A stretch of 64,000 bases of DNA from Duganella radicis. GTDB lineage: Bacteria > Pseudomonadota > Gammaproteobacteria > Burkholderiales > Burkholderiaceae_D. This document shows, in pieces, positions 1-9,482 of this stretch (the first letter of the stretch is position 1; the number at the start of each line of letters is the position of its first letter). The notes beneath the pieces were generated by a model that ran no database searches, was not told the origin of the DNA, and saw only the letters and a program-made list of their open reading frames with translations. The translations under genes and the position numbers were made by a program. The stretch spans positions 186,001-250,000 of the forward strand of contig NZ_WNKY01000001.1 in the NCBI RefSeq assembly GCF_009720825.1, read 5' to 3'.

Positions 1-1416
1 CACGTCGTTGAACGGCTTGAAATGGTCGAGGTCGAAGTAGCAGACCCAGAAGCGGCTGCCGCTTTCCAGCAGGCGGTCGATGTGCTCGGTGATCGGCACA
101 TTGCCCGGCAACTGGGTCAGCGGGTTGGCATAGCGCGCGGCGTGGATCTGCATCTGCGTGATCTCGCGCATCAGGTCGTGGCCGGTGCCCATGCCGAGGT
201 AGCGGCCCTGGTCGGTGATGATGAAGCCGTTGAACAGGTGGTGGGCGTCGGCCTGCGCCATGCGGAAGCTCAGTTCCTGCAAGCTGGTCGACTTGTCGGC
301 GATCAGTGGCTTCTGGTCCATGAACTGGCGGCAGGACTTTTTGCCGTACAGCTCGCGCTCATAGGGCCGCGCGAAGTGCTCGATCATGACGAAGCGGCTG
401 ATCAGGCCCTGCGGCATGCCGTCGTCCACCACCGGGATGATCAGCAAGTCCGGCGCGCGCTGGAAAATCTCGTACACCTCGTTGTTGTTCATGCTGGTCG
501 ATACCGCCTGCACCTGGTTCAGCAGCTTGAGCACAGTGGCTTGCTTGTCGGCGCCGCGCTGCGGATAGACCGCCACGCCGTTGCGCGACAACGCCTTGAC
601 CACCTCGGCCGGCGCCGCCCGCGCCGGCGTCGGATGCGGCCGGCCCAGATGGTAGCCCTGGCCGTAAGCCACGCCGACGTCGCGCAGCACCAGCAGCTCG
701 GCCTGGGTTTCGATGCCTTCGGCGATCACGCGGGTGTTGGATTTTTCGGCGATCTCCTGGATCGAGCGCACGAATTGCAGCTTGACCGGGTCGTGATTGA
801 TGCCCTGGATGAAGTGCATGTCGATCTTGACATACTCCGGCCGCAATTCCGACCACAGGCGCAGGCTGGAAAACCCCTCGCCCAGGTCGTCGATGGCGAT
901 CTGGAACCCCATTTTGCGGTAATGCAGCACCGCGTCGCGCATCAGGTCGTAGTCGTAGGTCGGCTGGTTTTCGGTCAGCTCGATGATCACGCGTTCGGGA
1001 TTGATGCCGATCTGGTGGATCACCTCCAGCGTTTCGCCGTGGCGCGCGTCGCGCTGCAACAGGCATTCCGGGCTGACGTTGAGGAACAGCTTGCCTGGCA
1101 AACCGAGCTCGGCGAAGCGCTCCAGCACCACCTTGCGGCACAGGTGTTCGACTTCCACCGTCAGACCGTTGGCGCGCGCCGCCTTGAACAGGTTCATCGG
1201 CGCATGCAGCGGGCTGTCGGACGGGCCGCGTATCAGGCCCTCGTAGGCGATGATTTCGCCGCTCTGCATGTGTACAATCGGTTGAAACAGCGCGCTCAGC
1301 TGGCGACGCGCCAGGATGTCGTATAAATGTGCACGCAACACCGCCTCCTCGTCATCCTCGCGGGGTTTCAGATAGGTGATTGTGGCGCCGGTGGCGGCTT
1401 GGAGTGCTGAATTCAC
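1..1416 (-). CDS. EAL-CBS-GGDEF c-di-GMP signalling protein (partial, 3' end beyond the left edge)
   Basis: Reading the minus strand from the GTG at 1416 gives about 472 residues with no stop before the edge. An N-terminal EAL phosphodiesterase domain comes first, with motif EGLIRGP (an EGL variant of EAL), then LNVSPE, IELTEN, AIDDLGEGFSSL, YVKID and AEGIET, so all the usual metal and catalytic positions look filled. A CBS pair follows (around VSTSMNNNEVYEIF and LQELSFRMAQADAHH). The start of a GGDEF domain follows that (LTQLPGN, FDLDHFKPFNDV), and its signature lies outside the window. EAL domains hydrolyse c-di-GMP to pGpG; CBS pairs usually sense adenine nucleotides. The GTG start is chosen because a TAA lies 14 codons upstream in frame and no other start intervenes; no strong ribosome binding site is visible. 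Cytoplasmic, with no membrane segment seen. Confidence 0.88.
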   Translation of the reverse strand, partial: MNSALQAATGATITYLKPREDDEEAVLRAHLYDILARRQLSALFQPIVHMQSGEIIAYEGLIRGPSDSPLHAPMNLFKAARANGLTVEVEHLCRKVVLERFAELGLPGKLFLNVSPECLLQRDARHGETLEVIHQIGINPERVIIELTENQPTYDYDLMRDAVLHYRKMGFQIAIDDLGEGFSSLRLWSELRPEYVKIDMHFIQGINHDPVKLQFVRSIQEIAEKSNTRVIAEGIETQAELLVLRDVGVAYGQGYHLGRPHPTPARAAPAEVVKALSRNGVAVYPQRGADKQATVLKLLNQVQAVSTSMNNNEVYEIFQRAPDLLIIPVVDDGMPQGLISRFVMIEHFARPYERELYGKKSCRQFMDQKPLIADKSTSLQELSFRMAQADAHHLFNGFIITDQGRYLGMGTGHDLMREITQMQIHAARYANPLTQLPGNVPITEHIDRLLESGSRFWVCYFDLDHFKPFNDV

Positions 1417-1517
1417 GATCGGTCGTTTGCCAAATATCGGTTTAACTGTACGATCTTAGTGGACAATTATGACCACATGATGAATTATGGAATTGTTTTG
1501 TTCCGGACAGGAAGTTT

Positions 1518-2150
1518 ATGCACAGTGTGACCCGCCATGTCGTTTTCCACCTTAGCCTGCTGAGCGCCGCCGGCGCCGGCGCCACCGGGATTGCGGTGCA
1601 AGTGCAGGATGCCACCGGCAAGGTGCTGCCCGATACCGTGGTCTACGTCGAGCCGGAGGGCGGGGCGCCCGCCGCCAAGTCCCCGCCCGCCGCCCAGATC
1701 GAGCAGAAAGGCTTGAAATTCATGCCGCTGGTGACCGTGGTGCAGGTCGGCAGCACCATCAATTTCCCGAATAATGACAAGGTCCGGCACCATATTTACT
1801 CGTTTTCGCCGGCCCATAAATTCGACCAGAAGCTGTATTCCGGCCAGGCGGCGTCGCCGCAGGTGTTCGATAAGGCCGGTACGGTTGTCCTCGGTTGCAA
1901 TATTCATGACAAAATGATCGCCTACGTCAAAGTGGTCGACACCCCGTATTTCGCCAAGACCGATGGATCGGGCGCGGCGCGCATCGAGTTGCCGGCCGCC
2001 GGCAAGTACGTGGTCAAGGCGTGGCACTACAACACGCTAGGCGGCGCCACGCCGGAACAGACGCTGACAGTGAAGGCGGGCAGCGAACTGACTACCGCCA
2101 TTTTCAAGTTGCCGATGAAGCCAGTGGTGGTGGACGATGCCTCTCTTTGA
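1518..2150 (+). CDS. secreted cupredoxin-like protein (often labelled methylamine utilization protein)
   Basis: 210 residues. A short, moderately hydrophobic N-terminus suggests export. The body resembles a plastocyanin/cupredoxin fold: a His in NNDKVRHHIYSF and, about 50 residues later, the cluster LGCNIHDKM, which supplies Cys, His and Met in the order and spacing expected for a type I copper site. A C-terminal beta-rich stretch (GAARIELPAAGKYVVKAWHY) looks like a carboxypeptidase-regulatory-like or Ig-like module. The last 14 bases overlap the start of the downstream GGDEF-EAL gene, so the two are probably translationally coupled. Homologues are often called methylamine utilization proteins, but nothing here indicates methylamine metabolism. 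Periplasmic redox or copper sensing for the neighbouring enzyme is an inference. Confidence 0.75.
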   Translation: MHSVTRHVVFHLSLLSAAGAGATGIAVQVQDATGKVLPDTVVYVEPEGGAPAAKSPPAAQIEQKGLKFMPLVTVVQVGSTINFPNNDKVRHHIYSFSPAHKFDQKLYSGQAASPQVFDKAGTVVLGCNIHDKMIAYVKVVDTPYFAKTDGSGAARIELPAAGKYVVKAWHYNTLGGATPEQTLTVKAGSELTTAIFKLPMKPVVVDDASL

Positions 2151-4590
2151 CCGGTTCAAGCTGAATGTGCGCTTTCGCAGCCTCGAAAGCCGCATCGTCA
2201 CGCTGTTCCTGGTCCTGATCGTGGCGGTGCAGGTGATCGGCCTGTTCGTCATCCAGCAAGGCATCGACAGCAACGCGCGCGCCGCCATCAGTTCGGAACT
2301 GACCAACGGCGCCAAGGTGTTCCGCCGCCTGCTGGAGCAGAATGCGCAAAGCCTGCGCTTCGGGGCGCGCTTGCTGGCGCGCGACACCGCTTTTGTGGCA
2401 GCCATCGGCAACAACGATGAAAGCGACCGCGCCACCATCGAATCGGCGCTGGCCAACAGCGGCCGGCGCATCAAGGCCTCGCTGTCGATGCTGATCGGCG
2501 ACGACCGCAAGATCAGCGCCACCACCAATCCCAAGCAGTCGGCCGGCCTTGAACAGATGGCGCTGTCGATGCTGGATGCGGCCGAAGCGGCCGACGGCGC
2601 CATCGGCATCGCCATCGTCGACCACCGGCCGTTCCAGATCGTCGCCATGCCGGTCAAGGCGCCGATCACCATCGGCTGGATTGTCATGACTTTTCCCATC
2701 GACCGCCAGCTGGCCAATGAAATGCGCGAAGTCAGCTCGCTGCATACCTCGATCATGACGCGCGACGCGCAAGGCAAGTGGCTGCCGGTCGGCTCCACCT
2801 TTGTCGGGCCGTCGGCGCAGGCGGTGGTCGACCAGTTGCAAGCCTTGCCGGCCACGCCTGTCAGCCCGTTCGACATGACGGTGGAAGCCGCCAGGTACAG
2901 CGCGCGCCTGATCTCCATCGGCGAGGACAATGGCCAGAGCGCCAGCGTGCTGCTGGCGCGCTCGATCGACGAAGCCACCGAAGACTACCGCCGCCTTGAG
3001 CGCTGGCTGATCGGCCTGACGCTGGGCGGTATCTTCGCTTCCGCGCTGGCCATCGTGTTCACCGCCAAGCGCATCGCCCAGCCGATCAGCCAACTGGCGG
3101 TGACCGCCAAGCGGCTGGAGGAGGGCGACTACAAGGTCACCATCGACAGCACGCGCGAAGATGAAATCGGCCAGCTGGCGCACGCCTTCGACGCCATGCG
3201 TGAAGGGATCGCCAAGCGCGAGCAGGAGATCCGCCGGCTGGCGTATTGGGACACGCTGACCAACCTGCCGAACCGCGCGCAATTCGTGCTGCTGCTGAAC
3301 GATGCGCTGCTGGACGCCCGCCGCCGCGAGGAAGCCCTGTTCGTGCTGATGATGGACCTGGATCGCTTCAAGCACGTCAACGACGTCATGGGCCACAGCT
3401 TCGGCGATGCCTTGCTGCGCCAGGTGGCGGGCCGCTTGCAGCTGCTGCTGGCCAATCGCCGCCAGTCCTCGGCGCAGGTGGCGCGCCTCGGCGGGGACGA
3501 GTTTGCCGTTTTGCTGCCGGCCACGGACATCGACGCCGCCCAGCTGATGGCGGCCGAGATCTTGCAGGCGCTGGAAACCCCGCTGTCGCTGGAAGACCAG
3601 ACGGTCGACATTGGCGCGGGCCTGGGCATCGCCGGCTATCCGGAACATGCCGACGATGGCGAGACCTTGCTGAGCATGGCCGAAGTGGCGATGTACACCG
3701 CCAAGCAGCGCAACGACGGCGCCGTGGTCTACGATGCGGCCATGGACAAGGGCAGCGCCAAGAGCCTGTCGCTGCTGACGGAGTTGCGCGGCGCCATCGA
3801 GCGCAACGAGTTCCGCCTGCATGTGCAACCCAAGATTTCGCTGCAAACGGGGCGCGTGGTCGGCATGGAGTCGCTGGTGCGCTGGGTGCATCCGGAGCGC
3901 GGCAATGTGTTCCCCGACGAGTTCATACCGTTCGCCGAGCAGACCGGCTTTATCCGCGTGCTGACGCGCTGGGTGATGGAGAAGTCGGCCGAGTTGTGCC
4001 GCGAGCTGGCCGGCAAGGGCCATCATCTGAAGGTGTCGGTCAACCTGTCCACGCGCGACCTGCTGGATCAGGATTTGCCGGCCAAGTTTGCCGATCTGCT
4101 GGCGCGCCACAAGCTGACTCCCGGCTCCTTCTGCCTGGAGATCACCGAGAGCGCCATCATGGACGATCCGGTGCGCGCGCAGAACACGCTGGAGCGTCTG
4201 AGCGCCATGGGCCTGGACCTGTCGATCGACGATTTCGGCACCGGCTATTCCTCGCTGGCCTATCTCAAGCGCCTGCCGGTGAATGAGCTGAAGATCGACA
4301 AGTCCTTCGTGCTGAATATGGAAAAGGATGAAGGCGACACCAAGATCGTGCGCTCCACCATCGACCTGGGCCACAATATGGGCTTGCGCGTGGTGGCCGA
4401 GGGCATCGAGAGCGAGGCCGTATGGCGCTTGCTGGCGGAATTGGGTTGCGACCAGGGCCAGGGCTACTTCATGAGTCGCCCGATTCCCGGCGACCAATTG
4501 ATACCGTGGCTGGAAAAATGGCAGGCGCCGATCGCGCTGGCCGCGCCGCAGCCTGAGACGGTGGCGGTGGACGTCAGTTACGCCAAATAA
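2137..4590 (+). CDS. membrane-bound GGDEF-EAL protein with periplasmic sensor and HAMP
   Basis: 817 residues. A first membrane helix (about 20-42) precedes a periplasmic region of roughly 240 residues that looks like a Cache-type sensor. A second helix (about 288-310) is followed by HAMP (IAQPISQLAVTAKRLEEGDY). The GGDEF domain has an intact signature at residues 452-456, but no RxxD inhibitory site five residues before it. The EAL domain starts ESLVRW (E at 578) and keeps NLSTRDL, ITESAI, SIDDFGTGYSSL, KIDKSF and VAEGIE. Both diguanylate cyclase and phosphodiesterase activities therefore look possible. It overlaps the upstream cupredoxin-like gene by 14 bases, which suggests the secreted protein modulates the periplasmic sensor. 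It may act in either direction on c-di-GMP; sequence alone cannot say which dominates. Confidence 0.92.
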   Translation: MPLFDRFKLNVRFRSLESRIVTLFLVLIVAVQVIGLFVIQQGIDSNARAAISSELTNGAKVFRRLLEQNAQSLRFGARLLARDTAFVAAIGNNDESDRATIESALANSGRRIKASLSMLIGDDRKISATTNPKQSAGLEQMALSMLDAAEAADGAIGIAIVDHRPFQIVAMPVKAPITIGWIVMTFPIDRQLANEMREVSSLHTSIMTRDAQGKWLPVGSTFVGPSAQAVVDQLQALPATPVSPFDMTVEAARYSARLISIGEDNGQSASVLLARSIDEATEDYRRLERWLIGLTLGGIFASALAIVFTAKRIAQPISQLAVTAKRLEEGDYKVTIDSTREDEIGQLAHAFDAMREGIAKREQEIRRLAYWDTLTNLPNRAQFVLLLNDALLDARRREEALFVLMMDLDRFKHVNDVMGHSFGDALLRQVAGRLQLLLANRRQSSAQVARLGGDEFAVLLPATDIDAAQLMAAEILQALETPLSLEDQTVDIGAGLGIAGYPEHADDGETLLSMAEVAMYTAKQRNDGAVVYDAAMDKGSAKSLSLLTELRGAIERNEFRLHVQPKISLQTGRVVGMESLVRWVHPERGNVFPDEFIPFAEQTGFIRVLTRWVMEKSAELCRELAGKGHHLKVSVNLSTRDLLDQDLPAKFADLLARHKLTPGSFCLEITESAIMDDPVRAQNTLERLSAMGLDLSIDDFGTGYSSLAYLKRLPVNELKIDKSFVLNMEKDEGDTKIVRSTIDLGHNMGLRVVAEGIESEAVWRLLAELGCDQGQGYFMSRPIPGDQLIPWLEKWQAPIALAAPQPETVAVDVSYAK

Positions 4591-4685
4591 AAATCGCCTT
4601 TGTTTTTCAGCTAACGTGTCATATTTGCTATGCTTCACGTTATGATCTGTGTTCTTGATGAACCCTACATGGATACGGATCACAC

Positions 4686-6848
4686 ATGCAACGACGAGCA
4701 CTCCTGGCTTCCCTCCTGATCGCCCAATCCACGCTGGCGCAAAATTGCCCGGCGCCCGGCGCCGCGCTGACTTACCCGGTGTCGCGCACTGTGGATCAGC
4801 AGGACAATTACCACGGCACCGTCATCGCCGATCCGTACCGCTGGCTGGAAGACGCCAACAGCGCCGAGACCAAGGACTGGGTGGTGGCGCAGAACCAGCT
4901 CACGCAAAGCTACCTGGCGCAAATCCCGGGCCGCGAGGCGATCAAGGCGCGCCTGACCAAGCTGTGGAACTTCGAACGTTTCAGCGTGCCGTTCAAAGAA
5001 GGCGGCCGCTATTTCTACAGCCGTAACGACGGCCTGCAAAATCAGTCGGTGCTGTACACCATGAAGTCGCTGGCCGACGTGCCGCGCCTGCTGCTCGATC
5101 CGAACACGCTGGCTGCTGACGGCACGGTGGCGCTGGCCGGCCTGGCGGTCAGCCCGAATGGCAAGTACCTCGCTTACAGCACCGCCGCCTCGGGCTCGGA
5201 TTGGAACGAGATCAAGGTGCGCGACATCGACACCGGCAAAGATATCGAGGACCACATCAAGTGGGTCAAGTTCTCCAACACCGCATGGCTGCAAGACGGT
5301 TCCGGCTTCTTCTACAGCCGCTACGACGAGCCGCGGGAAGCCACCAAGCTGGCGGACGTGAACTACTTCCAGAAGCTGTACTTCCACAAACTGGGCACGC
5401 CGCAAAGCGCGGATGTGCTGGTGTATGACCGTCCGGACCACAAGGACTGGGGCTTCGGCGCCCAGGTCACGGAGGATGGCCGCTTCCTGATCATCAACGC
5501 CACGCAAGGTACGGAGAACAAGAACCGCGTGTTCTACAAGGACTTGAGCAAGAAGGATTCGAAAGTGGTCGGCCTGCTGGAAGACTTCGACGCGGCCTAT
5601 GACTTCATCGGCAACGACGGCCCGGTGTTCCTGTTCCGCACCGAGCGCAATGCGCCGCGCGGCCGCATCGTCAGCATCGACACCCGCAAGCCTGGTGTGC
5701 TGAACTGGAAGCAGATCGTCCCGGAGAGCAGCAACACCATGGTGTCGGCGTCGCTGGTCAACAATCAGCTGATCGTCGATTACCTGAGCGATGCGCATAG
5801 CCTGGTCAAGGTCTACGACCTGAAAGGCAAGGCGCTGCACGATATCGAACTGCCTGGGCTTGGCACCGCCGGTGGCTTCAGCGGCAAGCGCGCGGACAGC
5901 GAGACGTTCTATTCCTTTACCGGTTTTACCAATCCAACCACCATCTACCGCTACGACCTGAAATCGAACAAGAGCAGCGTGTACCGCCAGCCGAAAGTGG
6001 ACTTCGATCCGAACGCGTTTGAGACTCGCCAGGAATTCTTCACCTCGCGCGACGGTACCAAGGTGCCCATGTTCATCGTGTCGAAAAAAGGCTTGAAGCT
6101 GAACGGCAGCAATCCGACCTACCTGTATGGCTACGGCGGTTTCAATGTCTCGCTGACGCCGACCTTCTCGGTGGCCAATCTGGCGTGGCTGGAAATGGGC
6201 GGCGTGTACGTGATGGCCAACCTGCGCGGGGGCGGCGAGTACGGCGAATCGTGGCACGCGGCGGGCACTAAGCTGCAAAAGCAGAACGTGTTCGACGACT
6301 TCATCGGCGCGGCGGAGTGGCTGGTGGCGCACAAGGTGACTTCACCATCCAAACTGTCGATCGGCGGCGGCAGCAACGGCGGCCTGCTGGTTGGCGCGGC
6401 CATGACCCAGCGTCCGGACTTGTTCGCGGCGGCGATTCCGCAAGTGGGCGTAATGGACATGCTGCGCTTCCATGAGTTCACCATCGGCTGGGCGTGGACC
6501 TCGGACTACGGCTCGTCCGATAACGCCGACGAATTCAAGGCGCTGGTCAAGTATTCGCCGCTGCACAATCTGAAGAAGGGCACCTGCTACCCGGCCACCA
6601 TGATCACCACCGCCGACCATGACGACCGCGTGGTGCCGGCCCACAGCTTCAAGTTCGCCGCCACCGCGCAGGCCGACCAGGCGCCGGGCGGCGCGCCTAT
6701 CCTGATCCGCATCGACAGCAAGGCCGGCCACGGTGCGGGCAAACCGACCAATAAACAGATCGAAGAAGTGGCCGATCGCTGGGGCTTCCTGACCCGCGCG
6801 CTGCACATGGATGGCGGCAGCGCCACCCAGGCGGCGGGCCAGCAATGA
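4686..6848 (+). CDS. prolyl oligopeptidase family serine peptidase (S9A), exported
   Basis: 720 residues, a normal length for the family. A signal peptide (RRALLASLLIAQSTLAQ) is followed by the family's N-terminal motif YHGTVIADPYRWLED. A seven-bladed propeller then covers about residues 75-450, and the alpha/beta hydrolase domain follows. The nucleophile is Ser563 in GGGSNGG; the acid lies in DHDDRVVP and the histidine in KAGHGAGK, so the triad is complete. These enzymes cleave short peptides after proline. The signal peptide places it in the periplasm or outside. Its stop overlaps the start of the downstream metalloprotease (ATGA), so the pair is an operon of secreted peptidases. Confidence 0.95.
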   Translation: MQRRALLASLLIAQSTLAQNCPAPGAALTYPVSRTVDQQDNYHGTVIADPYRWLEDANSAETKDWVVAQNQLTQSYLAQIPGREAIKARLTKLWNFERFSVPFKEGGRYFYSRNDGLQNQSVLYTMKSLADVPRLLLDPNTLAADGTVALAGLAVSPNGKYLAYSTAASGSDWNEIKVRDIDTGKDIEDHIKWVKFSNTAWLQDGSGFFYSRYDEPREATKLADVNYFQKLYFHKLGTPQSADVLVYDRPDHKDWGFGAQVTEDGRFLIINATQGTENKNRVFYKDLSKKDSKVVGLLEDFDAAYDFIGNDGPVFLFRTERNAPRGRIVSIDTRKPGVLNWKQIVPESSNTMVSASLVNNQLIVDYLSDAHSLVKVYDLKGKALHDIELPGLGTAGGFSGKRADSETFYSFTGFTNPTTIYRYDLKSNKSSVYRQPKVDFDPNAFETRQEFFTSRDGTKVPMFIVSKKGLKLNGSNPTYLYGYGGFNVSLTPTFSVANLAWLEMGGVYVMANLRGGGEYGESWHAAGTKLQKQNVFDDFIGAAEWLVAHKVTSPSKLSIGGGSNGGLLVGAAMTQRPDLFAAAIPQVGVMDMLRFHEFTIGWAWTSDYGSSDNADEFKALVKYSPLHNLKKGTCYPATMITTADHDDRVVPAHSFKFAATAQADQAPGGAPILIRIDSKAGHGAGKPTNKQIEEVADRWGFLTRALHMDGGSATQAAGQQ

Positions 6849-9325
6849 TGCGGGCCGCCGCCGCAACCCCGCTGCTGCTAGCGCTGCTGGCCACCGCGCT
6901 GCCGCTGTCGCCGGCCGCGAGCGCCGCACCGGCCGCTGACGCGACGCCGGCGAAGTCCATCGCCGACGTCACGCGCAACCTGCAATCGCAGCCCGGCTTC
7001 ATCGACGTCTGGCGCGATACCGGCAAGGGCAGGGTGCTGCTGTCGGTGGCCACGCTGGAGCAGCCCTTCCTGCTGGTCAGCTCCCTGCCGTACGCCCTGG
7101 GCTCGAACGATGTTGGCCTCGACCGCGCCCAGCCCGGCGAGATGCGCATGGTCCATTTTGAAAAACACGGCGCCAGATTGTTCTTGGTACAGGAAAACAC
7201 CAACTACGTCGCCAACTCCGCCGACCGCGATGAACGCGCCGCCGTGCGCGAGTCCTTCTCCAACTCTGTGCTGTGGTCGGGCGACATTCTCGCCAGCGAC
7301 AAGGACCGCCACCTGGTCGACTTCTCCGGCTTCCTGCTGGCCGATCGCCACGGTATCGCCGCGCGGCTTGCGGGCACGAAGCAGGGCGCATACGCCATCG
7401 ATCCCGCCCGCAGCGCCGTGCTGGCTGCCGAGGCCAAAGCCTTCCCGGACAATGTGGAGCTGGAAGCCTTGCTCACCTTCGCCGGCCCGGGCCAGGCGGA
7501 ATTCGTCAAGCAGGTCGGCGCCGACCCGGCCAGCCTGTCGATGCGCCAGCGTATCAGCATGGTGCGTCTGCCGGCCGCCGATGCATGGCGTCCGCGCGCC
7601 TATCATCCATACTCCGGCGGCTTCGACGCCAGCTACTTCGACTTCGCCACGCCGCTTTCCAGCAGTATCGACGTGCACTGGCAAGTGCGCCACAAGCTGG
7701 AAAAGACCGATCCCTCGGCCGCCGTCAGCACCGTGAAGAAACCGATCGTCTACTACGTCGACCGTGGCGCGCCAGAGCCGGTACGCTCGGCGCTGATCGA
7801 AGGCGCATCCTGGTGGGCCAAGGCCTTCGAAAAAGCCGGTTTCAAGGACGCCTACCGCGTCGAACTGCTGCCGGAAGGTGTGGATGCGCTGGACATCCGC
7901 TACAACGTCATCACCTGGGTACACCGCGCCACGCGCGGCTGGTCCTACGGCAACGCGCTGACCGATCCGCGCACCGGGCAAATCCTGCGCGGCGCCGTCA
8001 CACTGGGATCGCAGCGCGTGCGGCAGGACATTCTGATTGCCGAAGCGCTGCTGGCGCCATATGGCAAAAGCAGTGGCTCCGACAAGCAGAAGCTGGCGGA
8101 GCAAATGGCGCTGGCCCGCCTGCGTCAACTGGCCGCGCACGAAGTCGGCCACACACTGGGCTTCGCACATAACTTCGCCGCCAGCCGCATGGGCAATGGC
8201 TCGGTGATGGACTACCCGCATCCCATCCTCAAGCTGAACGCGCAGGGCGAGGTGGACATCTCCAACGCCTACGGCGTGGGCGTCGGCCCGTGGGACGACT
8301 ACATCGTCAAGTACATCTACGGCGATTTCGGCGGCGGCGCGCAGGAACAGGCGGCGCTGGCCAGGTTGCGAGCGGAGGCAGGCGCCGCCGGCATGCTGTA
8401 CTCCAGCGATCAGGACGATCGTACGCCGGGCGCCAGCCATCCGGACGGCCTGCTGTGGGACTTCGGTCCGGACACGCTCAAGACCTGGGACCAGTTGGGT
8501 GCCGTACGTCAGCGCGCCCTGCAAACCTTCTCCCCGGATGTGCTGCCGGACGCCCGGCAGATCGGCGAACTGGAAGCACGCCTGGTGCCGGTCTACCTGC
8601 TGCAACGCTATCAGGGCGAGGCGGTAGCGCGCCTGATCGGCGGCGGCGACTTCGATTACACCAGCGCCGGCGACGTCAAGGCAGGCATTGCCAGGGCTGG
8701 TGTCAAGGCCACACCACCGGAGGTGCAGCGCCAAGCCCTCAACCGCCTGACCGACAGTCTGCGCGCGGAATACCTTGCGCTGCCGGCCAACGTGCTGGAT
8801 ATCCTGACGCCACCGGCGGCCGGCCATGAGCGCAACCGCGAATACTTCGCCACCCGCATGGACTCCGTGTTCGACGCCTTCTCCATCGCCGAAGCGGCCG
8901 CCGGCCATGCCGCCAGCTTCCTGCTGGATGCGGGCCGCATCAACCGCGTGGCGTGGCAGCACGCGCGCGACAGCAAGCAGCCGGGCGTGCAGGAGGTGTT
9001 GGCGCAGACATTGCAAAAAACCTGGAAGCGCGACGCCGTGCCATCCTCGGTGATCGGAGGCGAGGCGGTGCAACTGGCGTCCAACTGGGTGGTGGCCGAC
9101 AGTCTGCTGCGGCTGCTGGACGGCGGTCAGCTGCATCCGCAAGTGGCGGCCGAGGTGCGCCAGTCCGTGCGCGAACTGGCGCAATGGTTGCAAAAGAACC
9201 CGGGTAAGGGCGTGACCGCCGACAGCCGTAGGCAAGCGGCCGAGCACATATCCGCCTACTTGTCCGATCCGCGCACCGTCAAATTGCGGCCCGCGCCAAC
9301 GGCTCCGCCGGGTGCACCAATTTAG
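6845..9325 (+). CDS. exported zinc-dependent metalloprotease (DUF5117/DUF4953 type)
   Basis: 826 residues with an N-terminal signal peptide (about 1-28). The extended metzincin-type motif HEVGHTLGFAH lies at residues 432-442 (H432, E433, H436, G439, H442), which is a complete zinc site. The family is known mainly from annotations as zinc-dependent metalloproteases with DUF5117 and DUF4953 domains; a precise substrate is not known to me. It starts inside the stop of the prolyl oligopeptidase gene (4-base ATGA overlap), so it is co-translated with it. The last 15 bases of the coding region already belong to the regulatory zone of amtB. Confidence 0.88.
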   Translation: MMRAAAATPLLLALLATALPLSPAASAAPAADATPAKSIADVTRNLQSQPGFIDVWRDTGKGRVLLSVATLEQPFLLVSSLPYALGSNDVGLDRAQPGEMRMVHFEKHGARLFLVQENTNYVANSADRDERAAVRESFSNSVLWSGDILASDKDRHLVDFSGFLLADRHGIAARLAGTKQGAYAIDPARSAVLAAEAKAFPDNVELEALLTFAGPGQAEFVKQVGADPASLSMRQRISMVRLPAADAWRPRAYHPYSGGFDASYFDFATPLSSSIDVHWQVRHKLEKTDPSAAVSTVKKPIVYYVDRGAPEPVRSALIEGASWWAKAFEKAGFKDAYRVELLPEGVDALDIRYNVITWVHRATRGWSYGNALTDPRTGQILRGAVTLGSQRVRQDILIAEALLAPYGKSSGSDKQKLAEQMALARLRQLAAHEVGHTLGFAHNFAASRMGNGSVMDYPHPILKLNAQGEVDISNAYGVGVGPWDDYIVKYIYGDFGGGAQEQAALARLRAEAGAAGMLYSSDQDDRTPGASHPDGLLWDFGPDTLKTWDQLGAVRQRALQTFSPDVLPDARQIGELEARLVPVYLLQRYQGEAVARLIGGGDFDYTSAGDVKAGIARAGVKATPPEVQRQALNRLTDSLRAEYLALPANVLDILTPPAAGHERNREYFATRMDSVFDAFSIAEAAAGHAASFLLDAGRINRVAWQHARDSKQPGVQEVLAQTLQKTWKRDAVPSSVIGGEAVQLASNWVVADSLLRLLDGGQLHPQVAAEVRQSVRELAQWLQKNPGKGVTADSRRQAAEHISAYLSDPRTVKLRPAPTAPPGAPI

Positions 9326-9371
9326 CGCCTCAATTTGGTGCATCGGCGGCGCACGCCCGCCGATGCACCAA
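9311..9371. promoter_or_regulatory. cluster of NtrC-like half-sites upstream of amtB
   Basis: Three copies of the NtrC half-site TGCACC/GGTGCA occur at 9313-9318, 9337-9342 and 9364-9369. The middle and right copies sit in a perfect 15-bp inverted repeat (9335-9349 and 9357-9371, 7-base loop). No T-run follows the repeat, so it is not a convincing terminator. Lying 70-130 bases before the predicted start of transcription, the cluster fits an enhancer for NtrC. The leftmost copy overlaps the end of the upstream coding region. Confidence 0.55.
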
Positions 9372-9406
9372 CATGAAACCGTATTAAAATCAGCAGCTTA
9401 AGATTT

Positions 9407-9423
9407 TGCACCAAAGTGGTACA
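9407..9423 (+). promoter_or_regulatory. NtrC-like binding site
   Basis: TGCACCAAAGTGGTACA matches the NtrC pattern TGCACC-N5-GGTGCA with one mismatch. It overlaps the -24 element of the sigma-54 promoter, as a proximal governor-type site might. Confidence 0.6.
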
Positions 9424-9432
9424 GAAATTGCT
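9417..9432 (+). promoter_or_regulatory. sigma-54 promoter of amtB
   Basis: TGGTACA-GAAA-TTGC-T matches the -24/-12 consensus TGGCACG-N4-TTGC with GG and GC exactly 12 bases apart. Transcription would begin near 9443, giving a leader of about 40 bases before the amtB ATG. Confidence 0.7.
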
Positions 9433-9482
9433 TCCCATGTTAGTACTTTATTTTATGTGCTTTATTTTGGGGAGTAATTTTG

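Noticed and set aside
9335..9371. 15-bp inverted repeat as a transcription terminator after the metalloprotease gene
   Set aside because: There is no T-run after the stem on either strand, and the TGCACC/GGTGCA content fits NtrC-like sites of amtB better.
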